Below, one piece after another: positions 24,621 through 36,884 of a DNA stretch of 64,000 nucleotides. The DNA is taken from NCBI GenBank assembly GCA_015680685.1, contig MNCI01002152.1, forward strand, positions 372,498 to 436,497, written 5' to 3'. This DNA is from Gnetum montanum (Eukaryota; Streptophyta; Gnetopsida; Gnetales; Gnetaceae). The translations under genes were made by a program, and so were the position numbers. A model generated the notes under the pieces. It was not told where the DNA came from. It saw nothing but the letters and a program-made list of their open reading frames with translations, and ran no database searches. The first letter of the stretch is position 1; each line of letters starts with the position of its first letter.

Positions 24621-26755
24621 CCTTGAGAAACTGGCTACTGCACATAATAACCATAAGGATCGGGCTGCCGATAAGGGTACTGTTGTGTTGGTGGTGGCAT
24701 CCCCCATGACTATGGGTATTTGCACTACTGATTCTATCTGATGGGTTGTGGTGCAGTTCCACTTGGATAGTACGTTAGTGGTTGGTGCAATTGCCTTGGG
24801 TTACCTTGTGGATAAGGTAACCTTCAAGGTGTTTGCCATTGGTTGAGTCTTGGATTAAGTGCATACACCCCAGACTCTTGTAAATGTGAGATGATTGGAC
24901 AACATCCCTTAGGATGATCATAATGGTAGATCTTAGATCCACCATCATTGTCTGTGTCTGAATTCACAACTTCATCAGAGATAGTAATTTTCCCCTTACC
25001 CTTGTTATGTGCAAGGCCTGAATCTCTCCACTTTGTCTTATCTTTGTCACTACTTCATTCCTCCTTAGACTCTTCTAAAATTTTCAAGATAGTTTCAAGT
25101 CTGGAGTCTAAGGAATCCCACAATTGGTCCATCTTAGTTGATACCTTGGTTGTTAATTTTTGGATTGGCAAGGTTTTCTGGTTCACCAACTCTTCGAGTG
25201 GTGACTCATCCTCCTCATCACAAAATTTCACTCCCTTCTTTCAAAGGGAGGGATCACGATTGTATTCTTCTGCACTTTCCCTTTTTTATAGTTCACCTTC
25301 TTCTTTTACGACTTGTTCCAACAAGCTATGTACTTCATGGGCTTTAAGTTGTGAGATTCTCCCTTGGGCATAAGTCCTAAGGGTTCTTCTAGTTTCATGC
25401 CTTAGCCCATCCATGATATGGCAAAGTTGATCCCGCTAAGCGTACCCATGGCCCAGGAAATGATGTAACAATGTGTAGTATCAGGCCATGGAAGCATCCA
25501 AGGGTTCATATGTACCTTGTTTCCAACCTTGGATCTGCTTACACAAATTAGACACTCTGGAGTATGTTTGATATTTATCGTTGAAGAGTTCTAACATCGT
25601 AATCCACCTCCTGATGGTTTCCAGTTCTAAGGACTAGTACCAACTCTCTACTTCCTTGGTGAGTGTCCTATGAAACAACTTAAGTTTTTTCCACCCATTC
25701 TCAATGTTTCGCAAGGATTAGGCATCATGGAATTCCTGTAAATGATATTGCAAATTAGCGTTGTATCCCCCTTCAAATCATGGGATGTTGTTCATGTCTA
25801 AGCATTTAATTCGACTATCTTTTAAATGCCTTGTGGGAATTCGTACAGCCTCCGTTACGTTAAGCATACTTCAGGTTGCAAGTAGGGGTTCATCATAATC
25901 ATCTCTTTCATGATGCCTATGATGTCTTTGTTGTTCCCTACTTTTCCTTCATTCATGCCCTTGTCCTCTCTCTCGACTCTCTCGTCGAGGTCTCTCATTT
26001 TTCTTACCTTTATCCTCTTCGTTATGCTAATCATGGTTGCACCCATATGTCGAAGGAGAGGGTGAGTGATGAGATGAAGGAGAAGAAGAAGGAGAACCAT
26101 CACCATGATGATGCTTCCTACCTTCTCTTCGGCTACTACAGCCTCGATCATGGTGACAATCTAAGTGCCCATCCTTATCATGAGTTTTTGTTCCCTTAGT
26201 GAACAGTTGGTGTTCATAGGGATTAGAACCAATGTTATGTATCATTGAGCATAGGTTCTAATACCCCACCTCCTCACCATCATTAGGAGGGAAAACATCT
26301 TTTGATAGGGAACCCGTTATGAGTGGTTCACCATCTTCGATTTTGCTAAGGACATGCGGGACCTCTTTGCCCTTCAACAGTGTATGTTGGCTCTCCTGCC
26401 TTGAGTCCCTAATATGCTGTGCTTCTGTGGGATAATAATCCCTTGTATCAAAGTTTCCTATAATGTATTCAGCATAGATCTGAGTCATGTCGATCTATGC
26501 CAAAGCACAGAGGAGCATGTTGGGGATTGCACAATCTAGAGGTAACACAATGTTACCTTGCAAGTCTCTCCATCGCAACTATTCATCTTGATGGAGGATA
26601 AAGGTAAATTTTGGAATATACTCATCGAGATGAGTATAGACTATTTGGTATTTTTTAGGACTTGGAAAATTTTGGTTATGGGTTTTTTATTGCCAACTAT
26701 TTCGTGTATGGTCCTTAGGTGGTGATTTGCTCTTATGAGAAGAAGAAGAAGACAT
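24621..26755 (-). pseudogene. gag: gag of G, degenerate
   Basis: Start ATG at 26755 (M-S-S-S-S-S-H), as in E at 48789. Order: N-terminal domain with a YYPTEAQ block (about 26400-26440), a basic His/Ser/Arg-rich region (about 26030-26200), a gag core now broken by stops (about 25400-25850), an acidic linker, and a YDHPKGCC knuckle remnant near 24900. Frame changes near 26245 and 26030 and many stops make it non-coding. Confidence 0.7.
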
Positions 26756-26881
26756 GATGTCTTATAGGTGTGCTAATTTTACCATTATATAATTTTTTTT
26801 ATTTGATTAACCCAAAGGTTCATTTAGGCTCCCAACGATGTGAGTGATATCCTATGTTCTATTCAGTGCACAAACACTTAG

Positions 26882-26899
26882 TCCTCAGCAACAGTGCCA
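26882..26899 (-). promoter_or_regulatory. primer-binding site of G, tRNA-Asp type
   Basis: On the minus strand TGGCACTGTTGCTGAGGA lies one base inside the 5' LTR, matching the tRNA-Asp primer site except for C/T or G/A changes. Confidence 0.85.
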
Positions 26900-26900
26900 A

Positions 26901-27900
26901 TGATGAGTGGTGAAGTACCCCTACACTCAACCATACGAAACGAGCGTAATACGTGTGATCTGGTTGAACTACATAGAATAAGTGCCTACACACCCCATGG
27001 AACACTTAGGGTTAATTATTCATTGTCTTCCCAGACTTACTTGTAATTGTCACGATGTATGATTAAGTAAGTCTGAGGTATATGATTTTTATGGTTTTTG
27101 TCTTTTATGTCTCCTATGCTATTGAGGTGAAGGATTGAGAAACTAATTACTAACTCTAACTAATGAACTAAGTCTAAATTAACCTAGCATCAACATCTAT
27201 TCCCACTTACCATACACACCCTGAACTGATGCAATTGTGGCTACCAAATGCTAATCATTGTTGGGATCACCATGTGTAATGCATGTGCTCGAAGTCGTCG
27301 TACTGAGGCACTTAACTAGGAGGAAAGGGTTGAGAAAGCTAATCTAGCCTAAGTGCGATGAGCAGCCAATTCCTTAATTATCCATACACATCCTAGTGCA
27401 TGACTACCACTGGGATTACCAAGCATAGATCCTAGATACACCACTGGGTTACCAAGTAGTCACACTGAGATGCTCGTAATCAAGTCATACTCATTCCGTG
27501 TTGTGATGAGCATCCATTCCTTGATTATCCGTACACATCCTTAGATGCTCGTAATCAATTCGTACTCATTCCGCATTATTAGGAGATAAGGGTGAGAGAG
27601 AAAATAATAAATAACATTAAAATAAAATCCTATTTCATGCATTGCGAGGTTTATCCAGGAAGTTCATCTTTATTGCCATACACAACTTGTGTTCAAGTGC
27701 AATGTTGCTTGAATAAAGATCTGTTCACTTTAGGACTCCTACTGCAGGCACATGGAAAATATTCTATCTCTGGAGTGATCAATCTACTAGAGTTTCCCTA
27801 CTTCTAGCCTAGGATGAGGAAACAAGGGAGAGCTACCTCTTATTTATATATATGACGGTGCACTGCGATATCGTGGCCCATGCGATATCATGTCTCATCA
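26901..27900 (-). repeat. 5' LTR of G
   Basis: Full-length LTR read on the minus strand, TGATGAGACATG at 27900 to CCACTCATCA at 26901. A TATATAAATA box lies at 27841-27850 (minus). Only two GATATC sites remain between 27865 and 27892, fewer than in its partner LTR. Confidence 0.88.
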
Positions 27901-28395
27901 ATTACAAATCCATACATTATATTTCGAAAATATGTAGCCATTTTTGTAAGAAAAAATATACAACTTTACTTGATTTTTCCATAAAAAAATCTAAAAAGTT
28001 AAAACTCAACGTAACATGGCCATGAAAACATAGACAAAATAGCCAAAACAATTGATATCTATTAGAAGCACACCAAAATAATGGGGTAGGATTTTGTTAA
28101 AATTTAATTTTAACAAATCCTTAAGCCTAGATCTAACAAAAATGGTCATACCCCAAAATTTTGGAAGAAAGCATGAAAATAGCTAGTGTTATTTTAAAAA
28201 TCAAATCTATTGAGGTAGAAATAATGAAACAACCATAGATCCATGTGGAAACAACCAAAATAAGAGGTGGGATTTTGATAAAATTTTGATTTACCCTCTC
28301 TATCAGAGTATATTTGAGAAAAATGCCCCCATAGGTGGCAAGAAAAACTATAAAAATCATAGAAAACAAAGGAAAAAATAGGTAGACCTGCCTAC
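27901..28395 (-). other. probable intron of the antisense gene
   Basis: AT-rich DNA between element G and candidate exon 1, beginning on the minus strand with a GTAGG donor-like site at 28395. No coding signal recognised. Confidence 0.35.
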
Positions 28396-28523
28396 CTTGG
28401 AGCAGCAATAGAAGAATCCTAGATAGAGATGGACCTATGAACTTCTTCTAGCTCCTAGGCACATTCATCCACCTTCTAGATTATAGGGTTTCTACTCTTT
28501 CCTCTGCATTGCTTTGGGGCCAT
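28396..28523 (-). pseudogene. candidate first exon of the antisense gene
   Basis: On the minus strand an ATG at 28523 opens a frame starting MAPKQCRGKSRNP, with three stops over 42 codons, and ends at AAG followed by GTAGGCAGG, a plausible donor. It is upstream and in the same orientation as the exons at 19586-16069. The link is inferred from order and strand only. MAPK resembles the start at 62926, but the rest does not. Confidence 0.4.
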
Positions 28524-28759
28524 GGTAGGCTCAACACTCAGTGTAGCTAGAAAGGAGAAGGATAAAGATTCTACGATGAGTATTGAAAGGATGAAAGGCT
28601 TCCACACTAAAGTTATATTACTTCTACCACAAAAAATCTTCTAGAGCTCTCCTCCAATGCACTATTGTAGAATAATATTTAAGATCAAAAATTACAAAAT
28701 TTGACATATAAAACTCATCTAAAACCTAAACACATACCTTAAAACCCTAGTTGGTAATT

Positions 28760-28888
28760 NNNNNNNNNNNNNNNNNNNNNNNNNNNNNNNNNNNNNNNNN
28801 NNNNNNNNNNNNNNNNNNNNNNNNNNNNNNNNNNNNNNNNNNNNNNNNNNNNNNNNNNNNNNNNNNNNNNNNNNNNNNNNNNNNNNNN
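28760..28888. other. assembly gap (129 N)
   Basis: Undetermined bases. Reading frames across the gap are artefacts. A G-rich run and a GA dinucleotide repeat (28889-28940) border it, which may be why it was not resolved. Confidence 0.99.
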
Positions 28889-29049
28889 GGGAGGGGGAGG
28901 GGGGGTGTTGGCAAGGGAGAGAGAGAGAGAGAGAGAGAACGTCTAGTTCATGTTGATTTTTAGTGGGAAATAACTTCACTTTTAAAAATTTCAAATTCTT
29001 GGATAACATACCACACCCTACACCTTCTCTCTTGACCAAAAATTACATC

Positions 29050-32000
29050 AATGTTGAGCTATTTTCTAATTTTGACATTTAAAACCTTATGGAACCTTAA
29101 CCCCCATGCATCCATGCTGGGGATACCATGCTCAGCATGACAATTTACCTCCTATTTTACAAAATCATTAGAATTACAAATACTTTGCTATTTTTAATAA
29201 CCAAAGCCTACCTTTTTCAACCTTAACTTTCCAAAAGTGGATGAGACATGAATGAAGCTAGACACCATGGGTTTCCACACTGAGGCAATAGTTCCCAACA
29301 TGGAAGAATGGGGATAACATTCATTATTATCCCCCAAACATTCATTTAGCCCAAGTTTGACCCTAAGATGGGCCCACATAACTTAGAACCCATCTAAGCA
29401 TCTCCGGTAGCCTTGGAATCTTACCAATCTTAGTCAAAATTTGTCAAAACTAGATGAAACTTTAGGATTTGATGTTTTCATGCTAGGAGAGGCTTAATCC
29501 ACATTGGGCATCTCACCCTCAGCATGGATGGATGAGGGGAAGTAAAAAATGACCTAAATTAACTACCTAGTAGCCATTTCTCAAAGCCTAGTGTTCCCTA
29601 GACCTTGTCAGAATGCTTTGGAGCTTTTGAAAGCCCTAAAAATGGTCAAAATTGGTACAAAACTACCATCCCCCTCTCATCCATGCTAGGGCTATCACAC
29701 CTAGCATGGAAGAAAATGGAGATACTATATGAAACACTTAGAAGCCCCTAAACTATCTAGTCCTAACATCCAGCATTGACCATCGACACCGGCAACCCTA
29801 GACGTTGAAATGCATGGTCAATTAGTTGTTGATTTAGCCTAGATCTAACCATCTTGACTAATGGAGACCTTTTCCATGTTGAGCCTTCCATCCTTAGTGT
29901 TGATGAAAGGGGGAAAAGCTTGAAAACCCCCTTAGTTCCTTTAAAATAACTAGATTCTTACCTTAGACACTGACTACCAATGCTAGCAACCATGTGGACA
30001 CTCATGCATTATTAGATTGATCATGAAAGGCTAAAAGTCCCTTTCCCCTAATTTTCCACATTCATCATGGAAATCCCAATGTGAAAAAAAATGGAAAAGC
30101 CCAAGAATTACCTAATCAACCTTGAAACAACCAAATTTCAACATCAAATGTTAGCAATCGATAGTAACAACCCTAAAAGCCTACATGCATGATTGAAAAT
30201 GATCACAAATTGTCAAAAATCTTAACCTCCCAATTTTCCATGTTGAGCATGAAAGCCTTAGAATGAAAAAAAGGGGAAACACCAAACCACTCATCAACCT
30301 TCAAAACAACAAAATTTTGACACCAAGCATTGATAATTATCACTAACCTCAAGGACCTACTTGCATGATAAAAAATGATGCAAAAATAAAAATGCTATTT
30401 TCTCCCTTCTTTTCCATGCTAGGCATACTATCTTGAAAATGGAAAAAGAGGGGGAAAGCTCAAAAACTACTTTAAAAATGTACAAATTGATCATTTTTGA
30501 CTTCAAACCCTAGTCTTCAACCCCAATAGCCCCATAAGCATACATGTGTGGTCAACTAAAGTTAAAACTAGGCTAGATCTCAATTTTATGATGTTTCCAT
30601 GATGAAGATTTTCCCATCCATGCCAACTAGCTTGAACATTAAGGAGGATACTCATTTTGAATTCATAAATACCTCAAAACAACATTAACTAAACTTACAT
30701 GTTCTCTAGGACCCTACAAACATTCTCTAGAGCTTTCAAACTTCAAGAAACTGATGTCAAAAGGTTAAAAAATGATTGCCCCTAGTTTTCCATGTTGAGC
30801 ATTCTAGTTTTAATGTGGAAAAAATGGGGAAGCCCAAGAAATTCTTAGAAATATCCAAAATTACCAAAACTTAACATGAACCCTAATCCTTAACGCCAGT
30901 AGCTGACATGCATAATTGATTAAGGTTAAAATTATTCTAGATCTAAGATGCATGGTTATTCCATGCTAGGGATTCATTCTTCCATGATAAGGATAGTATC
31001 CCTAGCATGGAAACTCAAGGGGGGACTTATTTGGGGCTCCTAAAAACCTCAAAATAAAATTAAATAACCTTTTGTGCACTCTAAAACCATGCTAGCAATC
31101 ATTGGAATCCTTAAACTTCATAAGACTGATCTCAAAGTGTCAAAAAGTGGTTCTCCCTAGATTTCCACATTGAGATATTCATCCTCAATGTGGAAAAATT
31201 GGGGGAATCTCAGAAAACCACTTAGGGATGCTCAAAAATACTAAATTTTGACATGGATCCATAGCCCTTGTCCCTAGCAACTTTGAAATGTAACATGCAT
31301 GGTTAATTATGAGCTGAATTGGCCTAGATCTAGGATTCTTACTTCTTCCAAACTGGAGTAACTCCACTAGCATGGAAACAAGGGAGAAAATCTAATTTTT
31401 CAATTTTGGTTGTAGGATGACATCCCCAGAAGCCAAAGATCTATGTCAGAGAAGCCCAGAACCTCATAGCCTCAATATTTTACTTGTCTATTCTCATTTC
31501 AACCTTCAAAATTCTTTCCCCCCATTCTTCCACTCTAGAGTAACTCCCCCAGTGTGGAAACATGTGGGGAAGACCTTACGTAGCCTTAAACAACCTTCAA
31601 ACATGCCTAAAATCAACCAGAAACTTGCAAAATTGAAGTCTACAATCCTAGGGGCCTAGAAACCTAGTCATATTACCTCTAAATCACTCTAAATTCATAA
31701 AATAGGTCTCTTCCCATTTTCCATGTTGAGGACATTGTGCTTAATATGGAAAAGAGGGGAAATCCATTTTGACATGATTCAACACTTAAAATGTACTCAA
31801 AATGCCTCAAAATGAAGCTAGAGGATGCACAACCTCCAAATCTAGGTTCCAACTACCTATTTCACCATGTTTGATCCCATTTTTTTTTGAATTTTTGTTT
31901 TCCATTCTGAGCCCCATTTCTTCCATGCAAGCCAACATGAAATTAATGAGGAACACTCTAGAACCTAATTTTTGGCCTTTATAGACATCCAAAGTGGCCA

Positions 32001-32130
32001 ATTTTGATGGATCTAATCTTGCGCTACCTTGGGAAGGTCCCAGAACGTTGATGGTCCCTATTTCCATGTTGAGCCTAGCATGAAAGCCTCAAAACACTTG
32101 ATTTTTGGGTTCAAAAAGCCTAGAGATAGC
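29050..32130 (+). repeat. tandem array of ~183-bp units, many with a hairpin
   Basis: A TTCCATGTTGAG / CCATGCTAGG-like landmark recurs at about 29681, 29873, 30053, 30236, 30412, 30595, 30787, 30961, 31162, 31345, 31530, 31719, 31900 and 32063, spacing about 163-202 and mostly near 183, with earlier weaker units to about 29100. Each unit also has a GGGGGAAAGC-like purine stretch and an AACCTTCAAAAC-like stretch. Several landmarks are followed by their inverse: 29681-29690 with 29700-29709, 30961-30973 with 30998-31010, 31162-31174 with 31184-31196. The array lies between the antisense gene's start and the RT. No reading frame is supported. Confidence 0.8.
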
Positions 32131-32759
32131 CTTGATTGATGCATGAACTCACCTAATAACCTTGTAGCCTTAAAACATGGTCTACTAAGGCCTAGAACTA
32201 GAAAAACCTAATCATTTGTTACCTATATTAGCCAAATTTTATCATATATGGCCTATTTTGCTTACTTTTTTACTTATTACATAGTATTTTGGGTTATTTT
32301 TTGACTTGTGTTGCATTGTTCATTTTTTTGACCTTATATGGCCTTTATATAGCCTTATATGCTCTTTATTTTTATTATTATAGATTTATTTACCTTTATT
32401 TGGCCTTTGAATGATATCAAATAGTGGGGTTTGACCTTCTCTGACTACCATTTGACCCATGTGAACATGGCTAGCTATGGCTTTAAATTAACATCATAGT
32501 ACACCAAGACTCCAAAATAGCATCATGGCCTACTAAAGCCTAAAATTGGTGAAATTGTGGCCTTTTGTTAACCATTTGTAGTCTTATCTCTTATATCTAC
32601 TCTTGTTTGGCCTTTTTTTAACCTTTATTAAACTTTGTCAAATTTTACCTATCTCATTGATGACCTTGGATGGCCTTGTTTACATTAGATTTGCTTGTGC
32701 TTACATAATTTTATAGTATTTTATCATTATTTATTTAATTTTACCCAAGTTACACTTAA
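32131..32759 (+). other. spacer before RT
   Basis: T-rich sequence with a few diverged units of the CCTACTAAAGCCTAAAA type (32180-32210, 32540-32560), resembling those after the protease and the integrase. A TGCTTTTGGTAG at 32762-32773 may be a splice acceptor. No gene seen. Confidence 0.5.
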
Positions 32760-34600
32760 TATGCTTTTGGTAGACATGCAAGATCAAAGTATGAGTACCT
32801 GGAAGAAAATCAGTTTGCCCTTGTATCTACAAGGAGCCCACAGTGATGTTGAATTGTGTATCGACCCTAATTATCTAGATCTTGAGCTTGAGAGTCTTAT
32901 ATACCATATAGCCTCAATAGAGAAACCTCTAGAATGGCTTGAAAACCTAGTCAAAACCCTGGACTTAGAGGTGGGTGACATAACTAAAAACTCCCTAGTT
33001 GAAGTTCCTATCACAACATATAGTGGTAGGGAGAAACCCTTAAAATATGTTCCTTGTTGGAGCCCCAGTATGTTGAAGACATGACCAAGGTCCTACAAAG
33101 AAATATTAAGGCCTTTACCTAGTCATACGAAGACCTGCTAGGCCTAGATCCACATCTAGTCTAGCACAACATCATGCTAGACCCTATCATTAGACTAGTT
33201 AAGCAAAAGGTGTACAAGATTAGATTAGATTTGGCCTTGGTAGTTCATGATGAGATCTCAAAGCTCTACTAAGCTAGTTTCATTAGGGCTATCAATTATG
33301 TAGAATGGATGTTCTACATAGTGATAGTGCCTAAGAAAAATGGAAGTATCCTTATTTGCATTGGTTTTTGAGTTCTAAATAAAGAGACTATCAAAGATGA
33401 CTTTCCTTTGCCTAGTATTGATTAACTTATTGATACTACAACTGAACATGCCTTGTTGTTCTTTATGGAAGGAGTCTTGGGATATAACTAGATGAGGATT
33501 AACCTAGAACACCAACTTACCACAACCTTCATGACCCCATGGGGTACTTATTGTTCTACCATGATGCCCTTTGATCTTAGGAACACTAGAGTGACCTATT
33601 GACAAGCCATGACCTATATATTTAGTAATAACATGTTAGGTTTGCTTAATGACTACATAGATGACATAGTCGTTAAGTCTAGATAGCCAATGATCATGCT
33701 AATTACCTAAACCTTGTGTTTAAATAATGCCTCAAGTACAAGCTTAGGCTTAACCTTAAGAAGTGTGCCTTCAATGTCATGACTAGTAAGATGCTTGGCT
33801 TTGTGGTCTTTGAAGTAAGGATATGTGTCGATACTAATAAGGTTAAGGCCATATCCAAATTAGTAGCACCTACCAACCTTAAAGAGCTTCAAAGATTATA
33901 GGTTATATTTTAGTTTATCTATAGGTTTATCACTAGCCTTATGGATAAGTTACAATCCGTGCAACACTTGCTTAAGAAAGGAGTTTACTATGAGTGGATG
34001 GCTCAATGCTAAGAGGCCTTTGAAAACCTTAAGCCAAAGTTAACTAAATTGTCGATAGTCTATCCTCCGTAATAGGATAAATCATTTTACATATATCTTG
34101 TTATCTCTGATACATGCATTGCCTCTTTTCTCTATCAAAAACATGATGATGAAGTAGAAATAGATGTATACTACCTTAGCCATGCATTAGTAGCCAACAA
34201 GATTCAATACACTAAAGTGGAAAAGTATGATCTAGCACTAGTCTTCTCTTTGAAGAAATGGAGGTACTACCTCTTTAGAAATCAAATCAACATCATTTCC
34301 AAGGGAAACATACTTAAAGCAATAATAACCAACATCTATAAAAGTATCCATATAGCCCAATGAAAAGCTATAACCATAGAATTTGACCTTCATTACATCT
34401 CTTAATCCTAAACAAAAGGTTAAGCTATAGTTGTACAACTCACAGTTTCACCTATTGGTGACCAAGCATCCATAGATCTTGAGTTCTTTGATGAACACAT
34501 TAACATTGTTAGCTAAGTACTTGAGGATTATAAAGTAGTCATGCACTTTGATGGAGCTTCAATTATCCATGGGGCTAATGCCACTAGCATCATAACATTC
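32760..34600 (+). pseudogene. host-element reverse transcriptase and RNase H, degenerate, cut by D
   Basis: Tat-lineage pol. A leader frame (to about 33084) precedes RT: VPKKNGS near 33330, DDFPLPSID near 33400, FMTPWGTY near 33530, and the catalytic YIDDIVVKS at 33653-33680, intact. The RNase H follows (FYIYLVISD near 34087 to about 34410). A second, archaeal-type RNase H starts with HFDGAS near 34540 and is cut at 34600 by element D, resuming at 44837. About a dozen in-frame stops make it non-functional. RT and RNase H would copy the RNA and remove it from hybrids. A second RNase H is a known mark of the Tat lineage. Confidence 0.85.
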
Positions 34601-35800
34601 TGTTGACGACTGTTTGGGACGCAACCGCCAATGAGTGTCCTTGAATAGGATTTAGGTACGTGTTGGTCTCTGGCAACACCAAGGCCCAGATACCTCCAAA
34701 TAAACTCAGTAATTAATGTGAGTATGTGTGTGTGCTGTTGCGGCATGTGGTTGTGAGAAATGTAACGATTGCATTGTATGTAAACTACAAATGACTTACT
34801 TTAAAGAGATTTAGCCAACTTTGCCAAGTACTGTGAGTTGTTCAAAATTTCCTATTTTGTTCAACTGCCTAGTCTATGCGGTCCTTATAATACCTACTTG
34901 TAACAAATAAAATTTTGCAAAAACATTTGAGCACAACTCCACAAATCTACTTCTAATTTTCCCCAGAGAAAGAGATAGTTCCACAAGAAAACTAGAAATA
35001 GAGCAAGATTCAATGGAAATAGATAGAAAAGAAAAGAAAGTAGATTTGTGTAGACCTCAAATATTTAAACAAGGTAAAATGACACGAGAAAAACTTTGCA
35101 ATAAAGCTATCCCAAATTCAATATCTATGAATTGTTCAAACTTCCAAGGCTCAAACAAGCAATTTCTTCAAGACAATCCTACTATGCTACAAAAAATTGT
35201 TGCGTAAACTACCACGTACGAGACTCCATTTTGACTAGATAATAGACATCAACGATTGCATTCAAACAGAACCTTTAAAAGACTTGACAATTTCTGATTG
35301 AAATACCACGGGAATTCACTTTAAAGATAAAAAGAAGCTATTCTGGTCCCATCAAAATACCAAAGATTTTCTGAACCCTCTCGACTACTGAATTGTTCAA
35401 CGGCGTGACTACAAACAGAGGCTCTCTTACAACAATCCCAATAGCAGTTCCCACACGTTGCACAATAACGAAATTTACTACTAAAATGCTCTTAAGGCTT
35501 TTAAACACAAGCGCTTCTATGGCAAAATTTTAATAGAAATTTCTATCGGGCAACAAGAACAGTAAGAGCAATCTAAAAATCAAAAAATTACTTGCCAAGG
35601 ATGATACTATCTAAACCACTAGCTAAACAATTTAAACAAAACAAAAAATAAAATGCATAACTCACAGGACCATGACAAAGAGGCTGAAATCTTTACTCTA
35701 GAAAGCCATCTTACAAGCAATCGTCTTTACAAATCTTCCAAGATCCCAAGTGTGATGTGTGAGACCCAATGTGATGATCCTTCCTCCTTGACCCCTGAAG

Positions 35801-35811
35801 CCTTTTTATAG
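35801..35811 (-). promoter_or_regulatory. TATA-like box of the D LTR
   Basis: CTATAAAAAGG on the minus strand, kept identically at 42094-42104 in the other LTR. It is the best TATA candidate in the LTR and would place transcription start near 35780, about 2.7 kb inside the LTR. Confidence 0.55.
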
Positions 35812-35879
35812 GGTTCAAAGGTAGGTAGGGAAGTTTCAAAATATCTTGGGTGGTTTAACCACCATAGAGATAAAAAAGC

Positions 35880-36110
35880 TACAATGGACAAGTGTCCTAT
35901 TCCATGGCCAAGTGTCTTCATTCAGTTGCCAAGTGTCTTCGCCAAGTGTCTTCATTCAGTTTCCAAGTGTCTTCATTTAGTTGCCAAGTATTCACCATGG
36001 AGAGAAACAAGTTGCAGTTGACAAGTGGCCTTTGTGGAGAAAAAGAGGTTGTAGTTGACAAGTGGCCTTTTTGGTGGTTATAACCACCATTTCCATTGAC
36101 AAGTGTTCAA
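35880..36110. repeat. minisatellite of CCAAGTGTCTTC / GACAAGTG units in the D LTR
   Basis: About eleven ACAAGTG or CCAAGTG units, several within 15-18 bp of each other. The other LTR (42180-42380) has fewer units in the central part, so copy number differs between LTRs. Located just upstream of the TATA-like box. Confidence 0.7.
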
Positions 36111-36884
36111 TTCACATAGGACTTTGAACAATTGTTGCACAATTTCCCTTTTTTAAATCATAAACTATTTAATTGTTCTTTACATCATAGTAGTAACTAT
36201 CATAGGAAGTTACAACTTCCATATGAATAAAAGGGATAATAGGCAAATGTCTCTTTGTCCCTAAATAATAGGTGTTTGTTGTTTTTCTAAAAACAAATCT
36301 CATTATCACTGAAAATTATACTACTTGTTAATGTTCAACAACTGAAATAGATGAGGAAAGAGGTCGAATGAATGATGCAGGTGTGGCATGCCCTAGGAAT
36401 TAACAAATTTGTAGCAGCAACAAAGCTCACATGAAGATGTTCATGACTCATTAGTTGCTACTAATTTTTTGTTTTCTTTTGGGAAATTCTAGCAGGTTGA
36501 ATTTTGAATGCCATCCTCAATGAAAAACCCAAATAATTAAGAGGCCTAATTTTGTAGCTGAACCAAAATTTTGGTGGATGCTCTTTCAGAAACCATAGCG
36601 TCACTACTCTTTTTTCCTGATAATGATGTCGATTAAATCATGACTTCTCTCATGGGATATGCTCTCAATGATAGAACCGATTGCAGGAAAAAATCGCTAT
36701 TCCTCTTTGATGGCCGTTGCGCATAACTTGGAACAGTTTCTCATCACAAATTCAGACTTCCACGTCATTCTTGGCTGGTGTGTCATCGTTGGTGTAGGGT
36801 CCTAGAAACACATGAGCTACCCCCAAAAATTCTCACCTGCCTTCCTTTCCAATTCCAGTAAGAGAGTGAAAAAATGAAATGTTG

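Larger units (their letters stand above)
21261..27900 (-). mobile_element. LTR retrotransposon G, minus strand, non-autonomous, related to E
   Basis: Minus-strand element with a 1000-bp 5' LTR (26901-27900), tRNA-Asp-type primer site, gag and protease remnants, a long noncoding 3' region, polypurine tract, and a 3' LTR reduced to 225 bp. The interior is collinear with E. No RT or integrase was found. The flanking five bases (GAAAC left, ATTAC right) do not match, so the target duplication is lost or the element is a recombinant. It lies inside the antisense gene of the host, in the same orientation as that gene. Confidence 0.85.

Noticed and set aside
29281-31010. Individual inverted repeats as MITEs or rho-independent terminators
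   Set aside because: They recur at the 183-bp period and are parts of the array; bacterial terminators do not apply here.
29050-32130. CRISPR-like array
   Set aside because: Units are ~183 bp without short identical repeats and unique spacers, in a plant retroelement context; it is a satellite-like tandem array.
35892-36083. Cys/Ser-rich repeated frame on the plus strand
   Set aside because: Translation of the CCAAGTGTCTTC minisatellite in the D LTR.
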